Assembly: GCA_019136655.1 (NCBI GenBank)
Contig: JAGVTU010000021.1
Coordinates: forward strand, 1-41,801
Origin: Bacteroidota bacterium
Lineage (GTDB): Bacteria; Bacteroidota; Bacteroidia; AKYH767-A; OLB10
DNA length: 41,801 nucleotides
Direction of reading: 5' to 3'
Position numbers and translations under genes: made by a program. The stretch's first letter is position 1. The number at the start of each line of letters is the position of its first letter. This document shows positions 7,631 through 15,564 of this stretch, in pieces. The notes below the pieces were generated by a model. That model did no database searches and was not told where the DNA came from. It saw only the letters and a list, made by a program, of their open reading frames with translations.

Positions 7631-7675
7631 AATCAAGTGTGTTTTTGTTTTTGATGGAGGAGTGTCGTGATTGTG

Positions 7676-7790
7676 GTCAAGGCTAAAGCCTTTTTTGTTT
7701 GATGGTTTTATTCTCCGCCATAAATGGCGGAGTTATGTTTTTGTACGTTTTACACCCAGCAGGAATCTTCGATAACCTGCCGGGTGTCAG
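7676..7790. repeat. palindromic repeat mosaic at 3' end of the 7750 gene
   Basis: Three elements in series: GGTCAAGGCTAAAGCC plus T-run (from about 7676), the perfect palindrome CTCCGCCATAAATGGCGGAG (7713-7732), and a 36-nt hairpin with arms ACACCCAGCAGG and CCTGCCGGGTGT (7752-7787). The last hairpin recurs at 41511-41546 and forms the coding 3' end of the neighbouring gene. The hairpins may also stop transcription. Confidence 0.85.
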
Positions 7791-9021
7791 AAACAAGTGT
7801 GTTTCCGGGACTTAATTCATTTATACCTACATACCTGTCTTGTGCAGCAGCTGAAGGATGAATAAATAAATCACCCCTTGAGGTGGTTTGAAAATCGGTC
7901 CAAATGCCGCTGCGGGTGTTGACGATAAGATTACCTCTTCCGGTACACTGAAAATCGGTATTAATGCCTGCATCAACATCAGGGTTGGGATCAAATGTTA
8001 AACGAAACTGAGGAGCAGGATTGGGAGTGTTATTATTAAAATGCTGGTCATAAATTTCCAACCTTCTTAATGGCTGAATGCCTGAGCCTCCACCGTTTGC
8101 AGGTAATGTAAAATTACCAATACCCATAAGCCCGTCAGGTGTCATACGTGCAATTTCAGAACCATCAGGTTGTGCTTCGGGCGAGCCGTCAATACCAACT
8201 GAAGTAGTATAAATAAAACGCAAATTATCAGGGCCAAAAAGTCCTCCTCCTTGCAGGGCATCATTATCACCCCATGAAATAACTGCATCATGTCGGTCAT
8301 CGCGATTATTGGGTTCAATTTTTAAACCCACATACATATTATCGGTATAAAAAATTGAAAACGTGCCCACATCCATCCAGTCTCGCCATCCGCCTTGTGC
8401 CTGTGCCGCTATGTTAACGTCTGTACCTATGTTTAACATTGCACGAGGCCATTGTAGATTCGGCAAGCCACCGCCACGTTCAATAACAGTTTCGGTAACA
8501 TTATCAAGATTAATAACCGTACCACCAATTCCATAACCCAATCCGCTACCCGAAGTTACCCTTACGCGTTGTGTTATAGTAGCATTATTGGAAACACCCA
8601 AAGCATGTATCATTAAATCCCTTTGTGTGGCTTCTATATGAAAATCAAAATCAGGAATTAAGAAGCCTGCAAAAGGCTGTGAGTATAACCTGCCATACTG
8701 AGTTCCTCCGCGGAACATGCGCCAGTGGGTGGCAATATTAGGAGCATCTGTGCGGAATACTTCGCCAAGGTTATACGATGCGTTATTGGGAAGATAACCT
8801 AAAAAGTTAGTGTTAATATGCAGTGCTGATAGAGGAGCTACACCATTACCGTTAAAATCACCAATGCCAACGCTTTCTATGTTGTTGTTTTCATCGCATT
8901 GGTCGTAATTGCTAGCTAAGCCTGACGAATAAGCGTTCCACATTTGTGCATCAACGAATGTGGAAATAGAACAACAGGCAACTATAGTTGCTATAGTTCT
9001 AAATTTGATTTTGTTCCTCAT
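7750..9021 (-). CDS. secreted adhesin/tail-fibre-like protein, 3' end replaced by repeat
   Basis: 423 residues with a signal peptide (about 1-25). The mature part has the GIGDFNG...PLSALHIN, RTDAPNIATHWRMF and MGIGNF pattern of Bacteroidota surface proteins that resemble tail fibres and often end in an S74-type chaperone or T9SS domain. Neither is present. The last 16 or so residues (LVSDTRQVIEDSCWV) are simply the translation of a palindromic intergenic repeat, whose sequence also supplies the stop. The gene is thus probably 3'-truncated, and without a sorting domain its export by T9SS is doubtful. Start ATG at 9019-9021. Confidence 0.7.
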   Translation of the reverse strand: MRNKIKFRTIATIVACCSISTFVDAQMWNAYSSGLASNYDQCDENNNIESVGIGDFNGNGVAPLSALHINTNFLGYLPNNASYNLGEVFRTDAPNIATHWRMFRGGTQYGRLYSQPFAGFLIPDFDFHIEATQRDLMIHALGVSNNATITQRVRVTSGSGLGYGIGGTVINLDNVTETVIERGGGLPNLQWPRAMLNIGTDVNIAAQAQGGWRDWMDVGTFSIFYTDNMYVGLKIEPNNRDDRHDAVISWGDNDALQGGGLFGPDNLRFIYTTSVGIDGSPEAQPDGSEIARMTPDGLMGIGNFTLPANGGGSGIQPLRRLEIYDQHFNNNTPNPAPQFRLTFDPNPDVDAGINTDFQCTGRGNLIVNTRSGIWTDFQTTSRGDLFIHPSAAAQDRYVGINELSPGNTLVSDTRQVIEDSCWV

Positions 9022-9046
9022 TTTGTTTATGATTAAATTGTTATAC

Positions 9047-10045
9047 TTAATTTTTAATAACTTTATGATTAATAATTGTTTTGTTTGTTTTAATATTTAA
9101 AAAATATAATCCTTTTGGAATTTCCAGCACATTAATTTCTTCTTTTCTTTTTTTAATATTATTTTTTCTGAAAACACTTCTGCCAAATACATCTATCAGG
9201 CTTACATCTTCTATTAAATAATTTTTTGATTCAATATAAATTAATCCATAAAATGGATTAGGGGTGATTGTTAGCGAAACAGGGTATTCACTTTCTTTAA
9301 TCGAGGTGAGCGAATCATGTGGCGTTATTAATATATCATCCACATAATAATATGAATATTCTCGGTTAGGGAAAATACTGTCAGGGATACTACTCCAACC
9401 CGTATATGTTGCAATCGTATTTGTGGTATCTCTAAAATTACCTATTATAATATATTTTTCTCCCCCTATTGCAGTGTAAAAGCCTGAAATTTCAGTCCAT
9501 CCGTTTCGGCTGTTTAAATTATTAGTTGATGGGTTCTCAATTTGAGGTAAATACTGCAAGTTACACATAGTGGGACACGTATCATGAATTTCATTTTGAG
9601 AAAAGTATATTCCAATATTATTACATACATAATTACATGAATCACCTGCACTTACATACCAACGCACAAAATAATTAACACCTGCTGTTAATGAATCTGT
9701 TAGTGTACCCTGAATATATTCCCTGTAGTTCAAAATTTGTCCATTTTGAAATACCGCATAAGTTATGACCCCCGCATAAGCATTACCTGTATGAGCCAAC
9801 TCATATCCAAAAAAATTTTTTGGTATATCTACATTGCCAATTGTATTACATGAGTTTAAGTAATCGGCAGTTGAAAAAAATAAAGGAATGTTCCACCCGA
9901 CAGCTCTGGTAACCTGATAATAAGAATTAGGGCAACTTACCGTATCTTCAAAAGAAGGGTTGACAACGAGGTTGTATTGGGCGTAAGCCCCTCTCCAAAA
10001 GGGAGATGAGAGAGAAAGGAGTGTGATGAGGATGATGTTTTTCAT
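9047..10045 (-). CDS. NPSFE-type secreted protein with T9SS type A sorting domain
   Basis: 332 residues. The signal peptide (1-22) is followed at once by LVVNPSFE (26-33), the opening of a jelly-roll-like domain seen in many Bacteroidota surface proteins. Cysteine pairs and a YYYVDDI strand close the domain near 240. The last 80 residues (from SLTITPNPF through DVFGRSVFRKN to GLYFLNIKT) form a T9SS type A sorting domain, so the protein should be exported and anchored at the cell surface. Signal peptide residues SPFWRGAYA come from a palindromic repeat. Paralogous to the genes at 10494 and 12670. Ligand unknown. Confidence 0.85.
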   Translation of the reverse strand: MKNIILITLLSLSSPFWRGAYAQYNLVVNPSFEDTVSCPNSYYQVTRAVGWNIPLFFSTADYLNSCNTIGNVDIPKNFFGYELAHTGNAYAGVITYAVFQNGQILNYREYIQGTLTDSLTAGVNYFVRWYVSAGDSCNYVCNNIGIYFSQNEIHDTCPTMCNLQYLPQIENPSTNNLNSRNGWTEISGFYTAIGGEKYIIIGNFRDTTNTIATYTGWSSIPDSIFPNREYSYYYVDDILITPHDSLTSIKESEYPVSLTITPNPFYGLIYIESKNYLIEDVSLIDVFGRSVFRKNNIKKRKEEINVLEIPKGLYFLNIKTNKTIINHKVIKN

Positions 10046-10057
10046 GATGGTGGTTTT

Positions 10058-10093
10058 TTAAATGGAGAATTGAGAGTGGGAAGTGTTTTTCAT
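10058..10093 (-). CDS. possible 11-residue upstream ORF in the leader of the 9047 gene
   Basis: In the leader, a first CACCATC-ATG-AAAAAC start motif opens the reading frame MKNTSHSQFSI, which stops (TAA) shortly before the second, identical start motif used by the 9047 gene. The equivalent frame in the other leader copy (upstream of 12670) is longer. It could regulate translation or merely reflect a duplicated start site. Weak as a gene; coordinates could be off by a base or two. Confidence 0.3.
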   Translation of the reverse strand: MKNTSHSQFSI

Positions 10094-10162
10094 GATGGTG
10101 GTTTTGGGTGTTTTTTTTAATTCATGTTTTCGCTATCTGATTGTAGTTTTCTTTTGGGACTA

Positions 10163-10194
10163 TAAAGGTAGGTGATTTATTTGAGAAGAACAAT
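10163..10194 (-). promoter_or_regulatory. promoter of the 9047 gene (leader copy 1)
   Basis: Minus strand ATTG (10194-10191), a 20-nt spacer and TACCTTTA (10170-10163) fit the Bacteroidota -33 TTG / -7 TAnnTTTG promoter with one -7 mismatch. The predicted start of transcription is about 110 nt before the ATG. The same sequence is kept in the second leader copy. Confidence 0.6.
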
Positions 10195-10372
10195 TTTTTT
10201 TGTCCTCACCCCAGCCCTCTCCGAAGGAGAGGGAGAGTGCTCACCGTGGATGGGTTCGAAGGAGAGGGAGAGTTGTGGTGTGAGGATGTAAGCGAATGGT
10301 AAACATTAAGTGCAGATACATTTGCCTTCGCGCACCCGTGGCCCTAAAGGGCGCAAACGCACTTTTGAAATT

Positions 10373-10484
10373 TGGTCAAGGCTAAAGCCTTTTTTTGTTT
10401 GGCGTTTTATTCTCCGCCATAAATGGCGGAGTTATGTTTTTTTATTTTACACGCAGCAAGAGGCAAGCTCTTGCCGGGAGTTAG
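10373..10484. repeat. palindromic repeat mosaic downstream of the 10494 gene
   Basis: It has the same order as 7676-7790: GGTCAAGGCTAAAGCC plus T-run, CTCCGCCATAAATGGCGGAG (10412-10431), then a hairpin with arms GCAGCAAGAG and CTCTTGCCGG (10453-10478). It ends 10 nt short of the stop codon of the gene at 10494. Confidence 0.85.
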
Positions 10485-10493
10485 AGAAAGTTG

Positions 10494-11249
10494 TTAATGT
10501 TTAATAATAATTTTAAAGCACTGCTGAGAAATTTTTATAAAATACAATCCTTCCGCCCAATGTGAGCAATTTATTTCAGTATTACCGTCTTTCATTTTAG
10601 TAAATAAAATGATACGACCAAAGACATCATAAACAACCACATCTTCGCCTTTGTGGCTGTTTATTGAAATGCTTAATACATCATTTGCAGGATTAGGGTA
10701 AATGCTGTTTCCTGACTGATGCATTTCAATTACCGAAGTAGGAGTATAGCACAAAGTTGAATCTGTGCTGATGCAGACATCATCAATAAATGCTTCAAAT
10801 TTTTGTTTTGTAAACAAAGCTCCTATCTTATTGGTGGCAATTAAATAACCGGGACCTCCTGCAAGACTTGCATAAAATGAAACGTAATAAGTAACATTGG
10901 GTATTAATGTATCAACCAGCTCCGTTTGAATGTATTCCCGTCTTAAATAATTTTCACGGAAGGTAGCCACAAAACAATAAGCATTTCCCGAGTGGGGAAA
11001 CTGGTAACCCCATGCAACAATTGGTGGACTTATCGGAGGAAATGATGAACAGGTATTAAAATAGTCAGAGGTGCTAAAATCATTTGTACTATCACCCGCA
11101 TTGCTCCACCCTGTACAGTAATGCATTTGGTTACCATTATCAGGGCATGTATCGTACTGCTCAAAGTCGCCATTTGCAACCAGATTAACCTGTGCATTTA
11201 CTGCTATGCTCAACATGGAAAGAAGAATTATATTATAAATATTTCTCAT
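10494..11249 (-). CDS. NGDFE-type T9SS cargo protein, shortened copy A of a tandem duplicate
   Basis: 251 residues: signal peptide (1-19), LVANGDFE (23-30), a jelly-roll-like domain, and a T9SS type A sorting domain (about 175-251: SIYPNPANDVLSISI, VYDVFGRII, GLYFIKI). Compared with the paralog at 12670, about 60 central residues are missing between KFEA and FIDDVCISTDS. Copy B at 11791 shows the same lesion but keeps 32 more nucleotides and is out of frame, so the 32-nt deletion here restores an open frame. The start ATG overlaps the stop of the upstream gene (ATGA), so translation may be coupled. Confidence 0.8.
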   Translation of the reverse strand: MRNIYNIILLSMLSIAVNAQVNLVANGDFEQYDTCPDNGNQMHYCTGWSNAGDSTNDFSTSDYFNTCSSFPPISPPIVAWGYQFPHSGNAYCFVATFRENYLRREYIQTELVDTLIPNVTYYVSFYASLAGGPGYLIATNKIGALFTKQKFEAFIDDVCISTDSTLCYTPTSVIEMHQSGNSIYPNPANDVLSISINSHKGEDVVVYDVFGRIILFTKMKDGNTEINCSHWAEGLYFIKISQQCFKIIIKH

Positions 11250-11776
11250 ATTATTTTTATTTTAATAAAAGTATTTTCGGCTCTATCAAAATTCCTTCCT
11301 GCACACCATCCTATATAAGTGTTAGCACCCATTCTGATATTTTGAACCCCGGCATCCATACCAAAAAAAGAATTTGAAAATCCGGTACCTATGTTCTTTC
11401 CGGCATTTTCGCCTGCAAAAATGTTTTGACTACCACTGTTATGAAGCACTGTAACATGATTAATGCCATATCCTGTATTTGGAACATCAGGTAAAATATC
11501 CAGCACATCATTGCCCGGACTATGGTTCAAGCCTATGCCTACGTGGCCGTTATTAAGAATGGTGGCGCGTTGTGCACCATTGGTAAAAAAATCAATTTTA
11601 TCATCAAAATCATTCCTGATTTCTAGATTGCCTTGATTAGTACCTGTGCCGTCCCACCCTAAGAAACGAGGATTCCCTCCCGGACGAACATTGTTTAGAA
11701 TAGTTACCTGTGCTATTGTTATATTGGCTGCGCATAGCAAAGCCATTGTGATGATATGTTTATTTATATTTTTCAT
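11246..11776 (-). CDS. 3'-truncated adhesin/tail-fibre-like secreted protein
   Basis: 176 residues with a signal peptide (about 1-22). It then has GNLEIRNDFDDKIDFFTNGAQRA, a GHVGIG motif, and head-type repeats (NIFAGENAGKNIGTGFSNSF, then GANTYIGWCAGRN) like those of trimeric surface fibres. The protein stops just after AENTF, in the middle of the next repeat. Its last residues (IKIKII) come from the leader of the following duplicated gene. The 3' end was evidently lost when copy A was placed here, so it is probably non-functional or a fragment. It lies between copies B and A. Confidence 0.65.
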   Translation of the reverse strand: MKNINKHIITMALLCAANITIAQVTILNNVRPGGNPRFLGWDGTGTNQGNLEIRNDFDDKIDFFTNGAQRATILNNGHVGIGLNHSPGNDVLDILPDVPNTGYGINHVTVLHNSGSQNIFAGENAGKNIGTGFSNSFFGMDAGVQNIRMGANTYIGWCAGRNFDRAENTFIKIKII

Positions 11777-11790
11777 TTTTTGTATTTTTT

Positions 11791-12602
11791 AAAGTTGTTA
11801 ATGTTTAATAATAATTTTAAAGCACTGCTGAGAAATTTTTATAAAATACAATCCTTCCGCCCAATGCGAGCAATTTATTTCAGTATTACCGTCTTTCATT
11901 TTAGTAAATAAAATGATACGACCAAAGACATCATAAACGATAACATCTTCATTTCTCCTGCTGTTTACTGAAATGTTAAGTACATCATTTGCAGGATTAG
12001 GGTAAATGCTGTTTCCTGACTGATGCATTTCAATTACCGAAGTAGGAGTATAGCACAAAGTTGAATCTGTGCTGATGCAGACATCATCAATAAATGAGCG
12101 AAATTAATAGGCACGGCAAAGTTGGGTGCTTCAAATTTTTGTTTTGTAAACAAAGCTCCCATCTTATTGCTGCCCACATCAATACCTGCTAATCCTGCAA
12201 GACTTATGTAAAATGACACATAGTAGGTTGTACCGGGAATGAGTGTGTCAACAAGTTCCGTCTGAATATATTCCCGTCTTAAATAATTTTCACGGAAGGT
12301 ATACACAAAACAATAAGCATTTCCCGAGTGGGGAAACTGGTAACCCCATCCTACATTAGGCGGAGAAACATATGGGAAAGTTGAACAAGTATTAAAATAG
12401 TCTGGAGTGCTAAGATCATTTGTAGTATCACCGGCAGAACTCCATCCTGTGCAATAATGCACTTGATTCGCATGTTCAGGGCATGTATCGTACTGCTCAA
12501 AGTCGCCATTTGCAACCAGATTAACCTGTGCATTTACTGCTATGCTTAACATGGAAAGAAGAATTATATTATAAATATTTCTCATATTATTTTTATTTTA
12601 AA
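11791..12602 (-). pseudogene. frameshifted copy B of the NGDFE-type T9SS cargo gene
   Basis: This is the tandem duplicate of 10487-11266, exactly 32 nt longer. The frame from the ATG at 12583-12585 gives the same signal peptide and NGDFE domain up to KFEAPNFAVPINFAH. It then shifts frame and ends at 12034. The sorting domain (SVIEMHQSGNSIYPNPANDV... to IIIKH) continues in another frame down to the stop at 11798. NFAH aligns with NSAH of the 12670 paralog, marking the left edge of an internal deletion. As it stands it cannot give a sorted product unless frameshifting occurs. Confidence 0.8.
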
Positions 12603-12669
12603 GTATAAAAATGCATATTCTTTCTAAAAACATTCCTGACATCCGGCAATCCCGCAGTACAGGTTGCAA

Positions 12670-13629
12670 TTAATTATTTACAATGATTTTTTTAACGGTT
12701 AATTTGTTTTGTGAATAGACTTTGCAGATATATACTCCTTTAGAATAATTTTTTAATGAGATTTTTTTATTTTCAAAAACAGCATTGTTATCCGTCAGGA
12801 TTATTTGCCCCATTGCATTGTAAATTTCTACATACTGTATGAAATTATTAGCAGTAGTAATATTTATTTCATTTTGTGAATTCAAAAATATTTCGCACAA
12901 GTTGGATGGATTATGTTCCTGTATGGATGTAATTACGGGACAGTCTAAAGAGTCGGTTGAAACACATATATTATCAACATAATAATAGCTATACCAAAAA
13001 CAATTAGCTGTATCGGTATGCATGTCGTCAAAAAAATTGCCTATCATAAGGTATTGATAAGCAGAATCGGCAACAAAACTGCCGCTTACAGGGGTCCAGT
13101 TAGTTCGGTCTGAAATAATGGATTGAGAAAAAACATGAGCACTATTGGTTATAGGAGCAGGAATGGTATCAGAAAACGGTTGTGTAGAAAATTTTACTCC
13201 CACCTTACTTGAAGGGCAATTAAACCCCAATGTATCGGCAAGGGAAACATAAAAGGTAATAAAATATCTCTGGCCTGTGTTTAAGGGTTGCAATAGCTGC
13301 ACTCCGGCATATTCACGAACATTAACAACTGTGGAGTGATAGCAGATAAGACCTATGTAAGCATTGCCATCGAAAGCATTCTGATGCCCAAAAGCATTTA
13401 CAGGTACGCCTAAGTTAGGGTTTTGAATATTGGCACAAGCGTTAAAATAATCAGGTGTTATACGATATGATGTCCAACCGACAGCTAAATATAACTGAGT
13501 ATAAAATTGCGGGCACCCACTGTGGATTTCAAAACTCGGGTTGGGCACAAGGTTTTGTGCAAGAGCATGGCTCACCATCCAAAAGGGAGATGTGAGAGAA
13601 AGGAGTGTGATGAGGATGATGTTTTTCAT
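12670..13629 (-). CDS. NPSFE-type secreted protein with T9SS type A sorting domain
   Basis: 319 residues and apparently the intact form of this paralog group. It has a signal peptide (about 1-25), LVPNPSFE (27-34), a cysteine-bearing jelly-roll-like domain (35-225, with HVFSQSIISDRTNWTPVSG and YYYVDNICVSTDS) and a C-terminal T9SS sorting domain (about 240-319, ending GVYICKVYSQNKLTVKKIIV). The first 17 residues equal those of the 9047 protein except at one position and are encoded in the duplicated leader block, whereas the mature parts have diverged widely. A surface-exposed role is likely; the ligand is unknown. Confidence 0.85.
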   Translation of the reverse strand: MKNIILITLLSLTSPFWMVSHALAQNLVPNPSFEIHSGCPQFYTQLYLAVGWTSYRITPDYFNACANIQNPNLGVPVNAFGHQNAFDGNAYIGLICYHSTVVNVREYAGVQLLQPLNTGQRYFITFYVSLADTLGFNCPSSKVGVKFSTQPFSDTIPAPITNSAHVFSQSIISDRTNWTPVSGSFVADSAYQYLMIGNFFDDMHTDTANCFWYSYYYVDNICVSTDSLDCPVITSIQEHNPSNLCEIFLNSQNEINITTANNFIQYVEIYNAMGQIILTDNNAVFENKKISLKNYSKGVYICKVYSQNKLTVKKIIVNN

Positions 13630-13820
13630 GATGAAGGTTTTTTAATGGAGAATTGAGAGTGGGAAGTGTTTTTCATGATGGTGGTTTTGGGTGTTTTTTT
13701 AATTCATGTTTTCGCTAACTGATTGTAGTTTGCTTTTGGGACTATAAAGGTAGGTGATTTATTTGAGAAGAACAATTTTTTTTGTCCTCACCCCAGCCCT
13801 CTCCGAAGGAGAGGGAGAGT
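13630..13820 (-). repeat. duplicated promoter-leader region, copy 2
   Basis: Matches 10046-10235. It holds the promoter at 13745-13776, the doubled start motif, and the CCCTCTCC...GGAGAGGG palindrome (about 13795-13816). Here the upstream frame starting MKNTSHSQFSIKKPSS ends in a TGA that overlaps the main ATG, which could couple translation. Confidence 0.85.
13745..13776 (-). promoter_or_regulatory. promoter of the 12670 gene (leader copy 2)
   Basis: Minus strand ATTG (13776-13773), 20 nt, TACCTTTA (13752-13745): identical in sequence and spacing to the promoter of the 9047 gene. Confidence 0.6.
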
Positions 13821-13827
13821 TGTGATT

Positions 13828-13942
13828 GGGTCAAGGCTAAAGCCTTTTTTTGTTTGGCGGATTTATTTATTAAGTGAGATGTTGAAATGAGATAGCATCA
13901 ATGTTTTCGTCATACACCCAGCAGTACTGCAAGATGCCGAGT
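13828..13942 (+). repeat. 115-bp direct repeat, right copy
   Basis: Perfect copy of 7305-7419. It abuts the leader block of the 12670 gene on its left side and further hairpins (13966-14045) on its right. Confidence 0.95.
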
Positions 13943-13965
13943 TCTATTACTTCTTTACGTAATAT

Positions 13966-14140
13966 AACCCGGCAGGTCGCGTTAGCTCCTGCTGGGTTGT
14001 TTACGTTTTACACCCAGCAAGAGGCAAGCTCTTGCCGGGAGTTAGGATTGATTGAAAAACAGAGCGTATAAAAGTTAGCCCTGATGGAGACCTGCAAGGA
14101 TTTAGCGGGAGAGCGGTGCCATGCACCGGGGCGAGAGCAG
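13966..14140. repeat. hairpin repeats downstream of radA
   Basis: Two hairpins in series: AACCCGGCAGG/CCTGCTGGGTT (13966-13998), then CCAGCAAGAG/CTCTTGCCGG (about 14013-14038, same family as 10453-10478 and 41468-41500). About 14075-14140 holds a GC-richer repeat with CGGTGCCATGCACCG. No gene is evident. The hairpins may end radA transcription. Confidence 0.75.
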
Positions 14141-14155
14141 GACAGAAACAAACCA

Positions 14156-15532
14156 CTACATGAAAACGCTTGCGCTCCAAACAAAAAAAAAAACTTCTTC
14201 TACACGTTCAACAGGGTAGAGTTGTATATGACGAAACATTCGTTTGTCGAAAGCGGTGAGGTTATGTGCAGGAAAATAAATTTTTCTGAAACCAAGTTTT
14301 TCTGCTTCTTTTATCCGTTGCTCTATGCGGCTAACGGGGCGTATCTCTCCCGACAAACCTACCTCGCCCGTGAAACAGGTAAGTGCCTCGAGCGGTATGT
14401 CATTATTACTCGACAATATTGCGCATATCACTGCCAAATCAATAGCAGGATCTTCTACTTTTATTCCTCCTGTGATATTGAGAAAAACATCTTTGGCACC
14501 TAATTTAAAACCACAACGTTTTTCGAGTACTGCAAGCAACATATTCAGTCTTCGTGCATCAAAGCCTGTTGCCGAGCGTTGCGGTGTGCCATAAACTGCG
14601 CTGCTCACAAGAGCCTGCGTTTCTATGAGCATGGTGCGCATACCTTCGAGATTGCAGGCTATGGCAATGCCGCTGAGCGTACCATCGCGTGACGACAAGA
14701 GTATCTGCGAAGGATCGGCCACCTCATGCAGGCCTGTGCCCTGCATTTCGTAAATACCAATTTCGGCAGTGGAACCAAATCTGTTTTTATGGCTTCGCAG
14801 CAAACGGTAGATGTGATGCCTGTCGCCTTCAAACTGAAGTACGGTGTCAACAATATGTTCTAAAACTTTGGGTCCGGCAATTACTCCTTCCTTGGTGATA
14901 TGCCCCACCAGAAAAACAGGACATCCTGATTGTTTGGAAAAACGCAAAAGCTCACCTGCACATCCGCGAATCTGCGAAACGCTGCCGGGTGATGATTCAA
15001 TCTGCGAAGAATACATGGTTTGTATGGAATCAATAATTACCATTCCGGGTTTCAGTGCCTCGAGGTGAAGCATCACTGCTTCGAGCGAAGTTTCGGTAAG
15101 TATGTAACAGTTTTCGCTCAGCTCACTGCCCAGTCTTTCGGCACGCATACGTATTTGCTGTCCGCTTTCTTCACCTGACACATACACCGTTTTTATTTTA
15201 TGCAGCTGTATGGCCAACTGCAGCAACAAAGTGGATTTGCCAATGCCGGGTTCGCCACCTAAAAGTATGAGTGAGCCTTGCACCAGCCCTCCGCCAAGCA
15301 CACGGTTCAGCTCTCCGTCAGGAAGCACAAGCCTGTGCTCATCATGCAATTCAACTTCAGTAATTTTTTCGGGTTTGGATGTGCGCTTAATGTTTGCTTT
15401 GGAAGCACTGCCTGACGAAGTAAGCTCTTCTACATAGGTGTTCCACTCGCCACAGGATGCACAACGGCCTATCCATTTAGGTGATTGTGCCCCGCAACTC
15501 TGACATACAAAAACAGATTTTATTTTAGCCAT
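14156..15532 (-). CDS. radA: DNA repair protein RadA
   Basis: 458 residues, the usual length. Domains in order: C4 zinc finger (Cys10, 13, 24, 27), RecA-like ATPase with Walker A GGEPGIGKST (92-101) and Walker B MVIIDSIQT (about 164-172), the RadA-specific KNRFG motif (249-253), and a C-terminal Lon-like domain (about 285-450). It helps process recombination intermediates by promoting branch migration with RecA. It is the last gene of the minus-strand run that begins with panD. The stop falls just before the repeat block. Confidence 0.97.
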   Translation of the reverse strand: MAKIKSVFVCQSCGAQSPKWIGRCASCGEWNTYVEELTSSGSASKANIKRTSKPEKITEVELHDEHRLVLPDGELNRVLGGGLVQGSLILLGGEPGIGKSTLLLQLAIQLHKIKTVYVSGEESGQQIRMRAERLGSELSENCYILTETSLEAVMLHLEALKPGMVIIDSIQTMYSSQIESSPGSVSQIRGCAGELLRFSKQSGCPVFLVGHITKEGVIAGPKVLEHIVDTVLQFEGDRHHIYRLLRSHKNRFGSTAEIGIYEMQGTGLHEVADPSQILLSSRDGTLSGIAIACNLEGMRTMLIETQALVSSAVYGTPQRSATGFDARRLNMLLAVLEKRCGFKLGAKDVFLNITGGIKVEDPAIDLAVICAILSSNNDIPLEALTCFTGEVGLSGEIRPVSRIEQRIKEAEKLGFRKIYFPAHNLTAFDKRMFRHIQLYPVERVEEVFFFVWSASVFM

Positions 15533-15564
15533 TAACTGACTGCATCTCCTTCACTGAAAAAAAA

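Larger units (their letters stand above)
10046..10235 (-). repeat. duplicated promoter-leader region, copy 1
   Basis: Nearly identical to 13630-13820 apart from a few substitutions and small indels. It holds a promoter (10163-10194), two copies of a CACCATCATGAAAAAC start-site motif, and on the far side a CCCTCTCC...GGAGAGGG palindrome (about 10211-10232). Between 10236 and 10372 I see only low-information DNA with a short GCCCTAAAGGGC palindrome and no gene. Confidence 0.85.

Noticed and set aside
7378..7632. 84-codon + strand ORF between the barrel gene and the 7750 gene
   Set aside because: It runs through the 115-bp repeat and the nested hairpin element; its translation has no protein-like pattern and shifts meaning with the repeats.
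10310..10504. 64-codon + strand ORF
   Set aside because: It is a read-through of the palindromic repeat mosaic, with no start signal and no family likeness.
7305..13942. 115-bp repeats as ends of a transposon
   Set aside because: They are direct, not inverted, show no target duplication, and no transposase or recombinase gene lies between them.
14084..14503. 139-codon + strand ORF overlapping the radA 3' end
   Set aside because: Antisense of radA plus intergenic repeat; radA is certain on the other strand.
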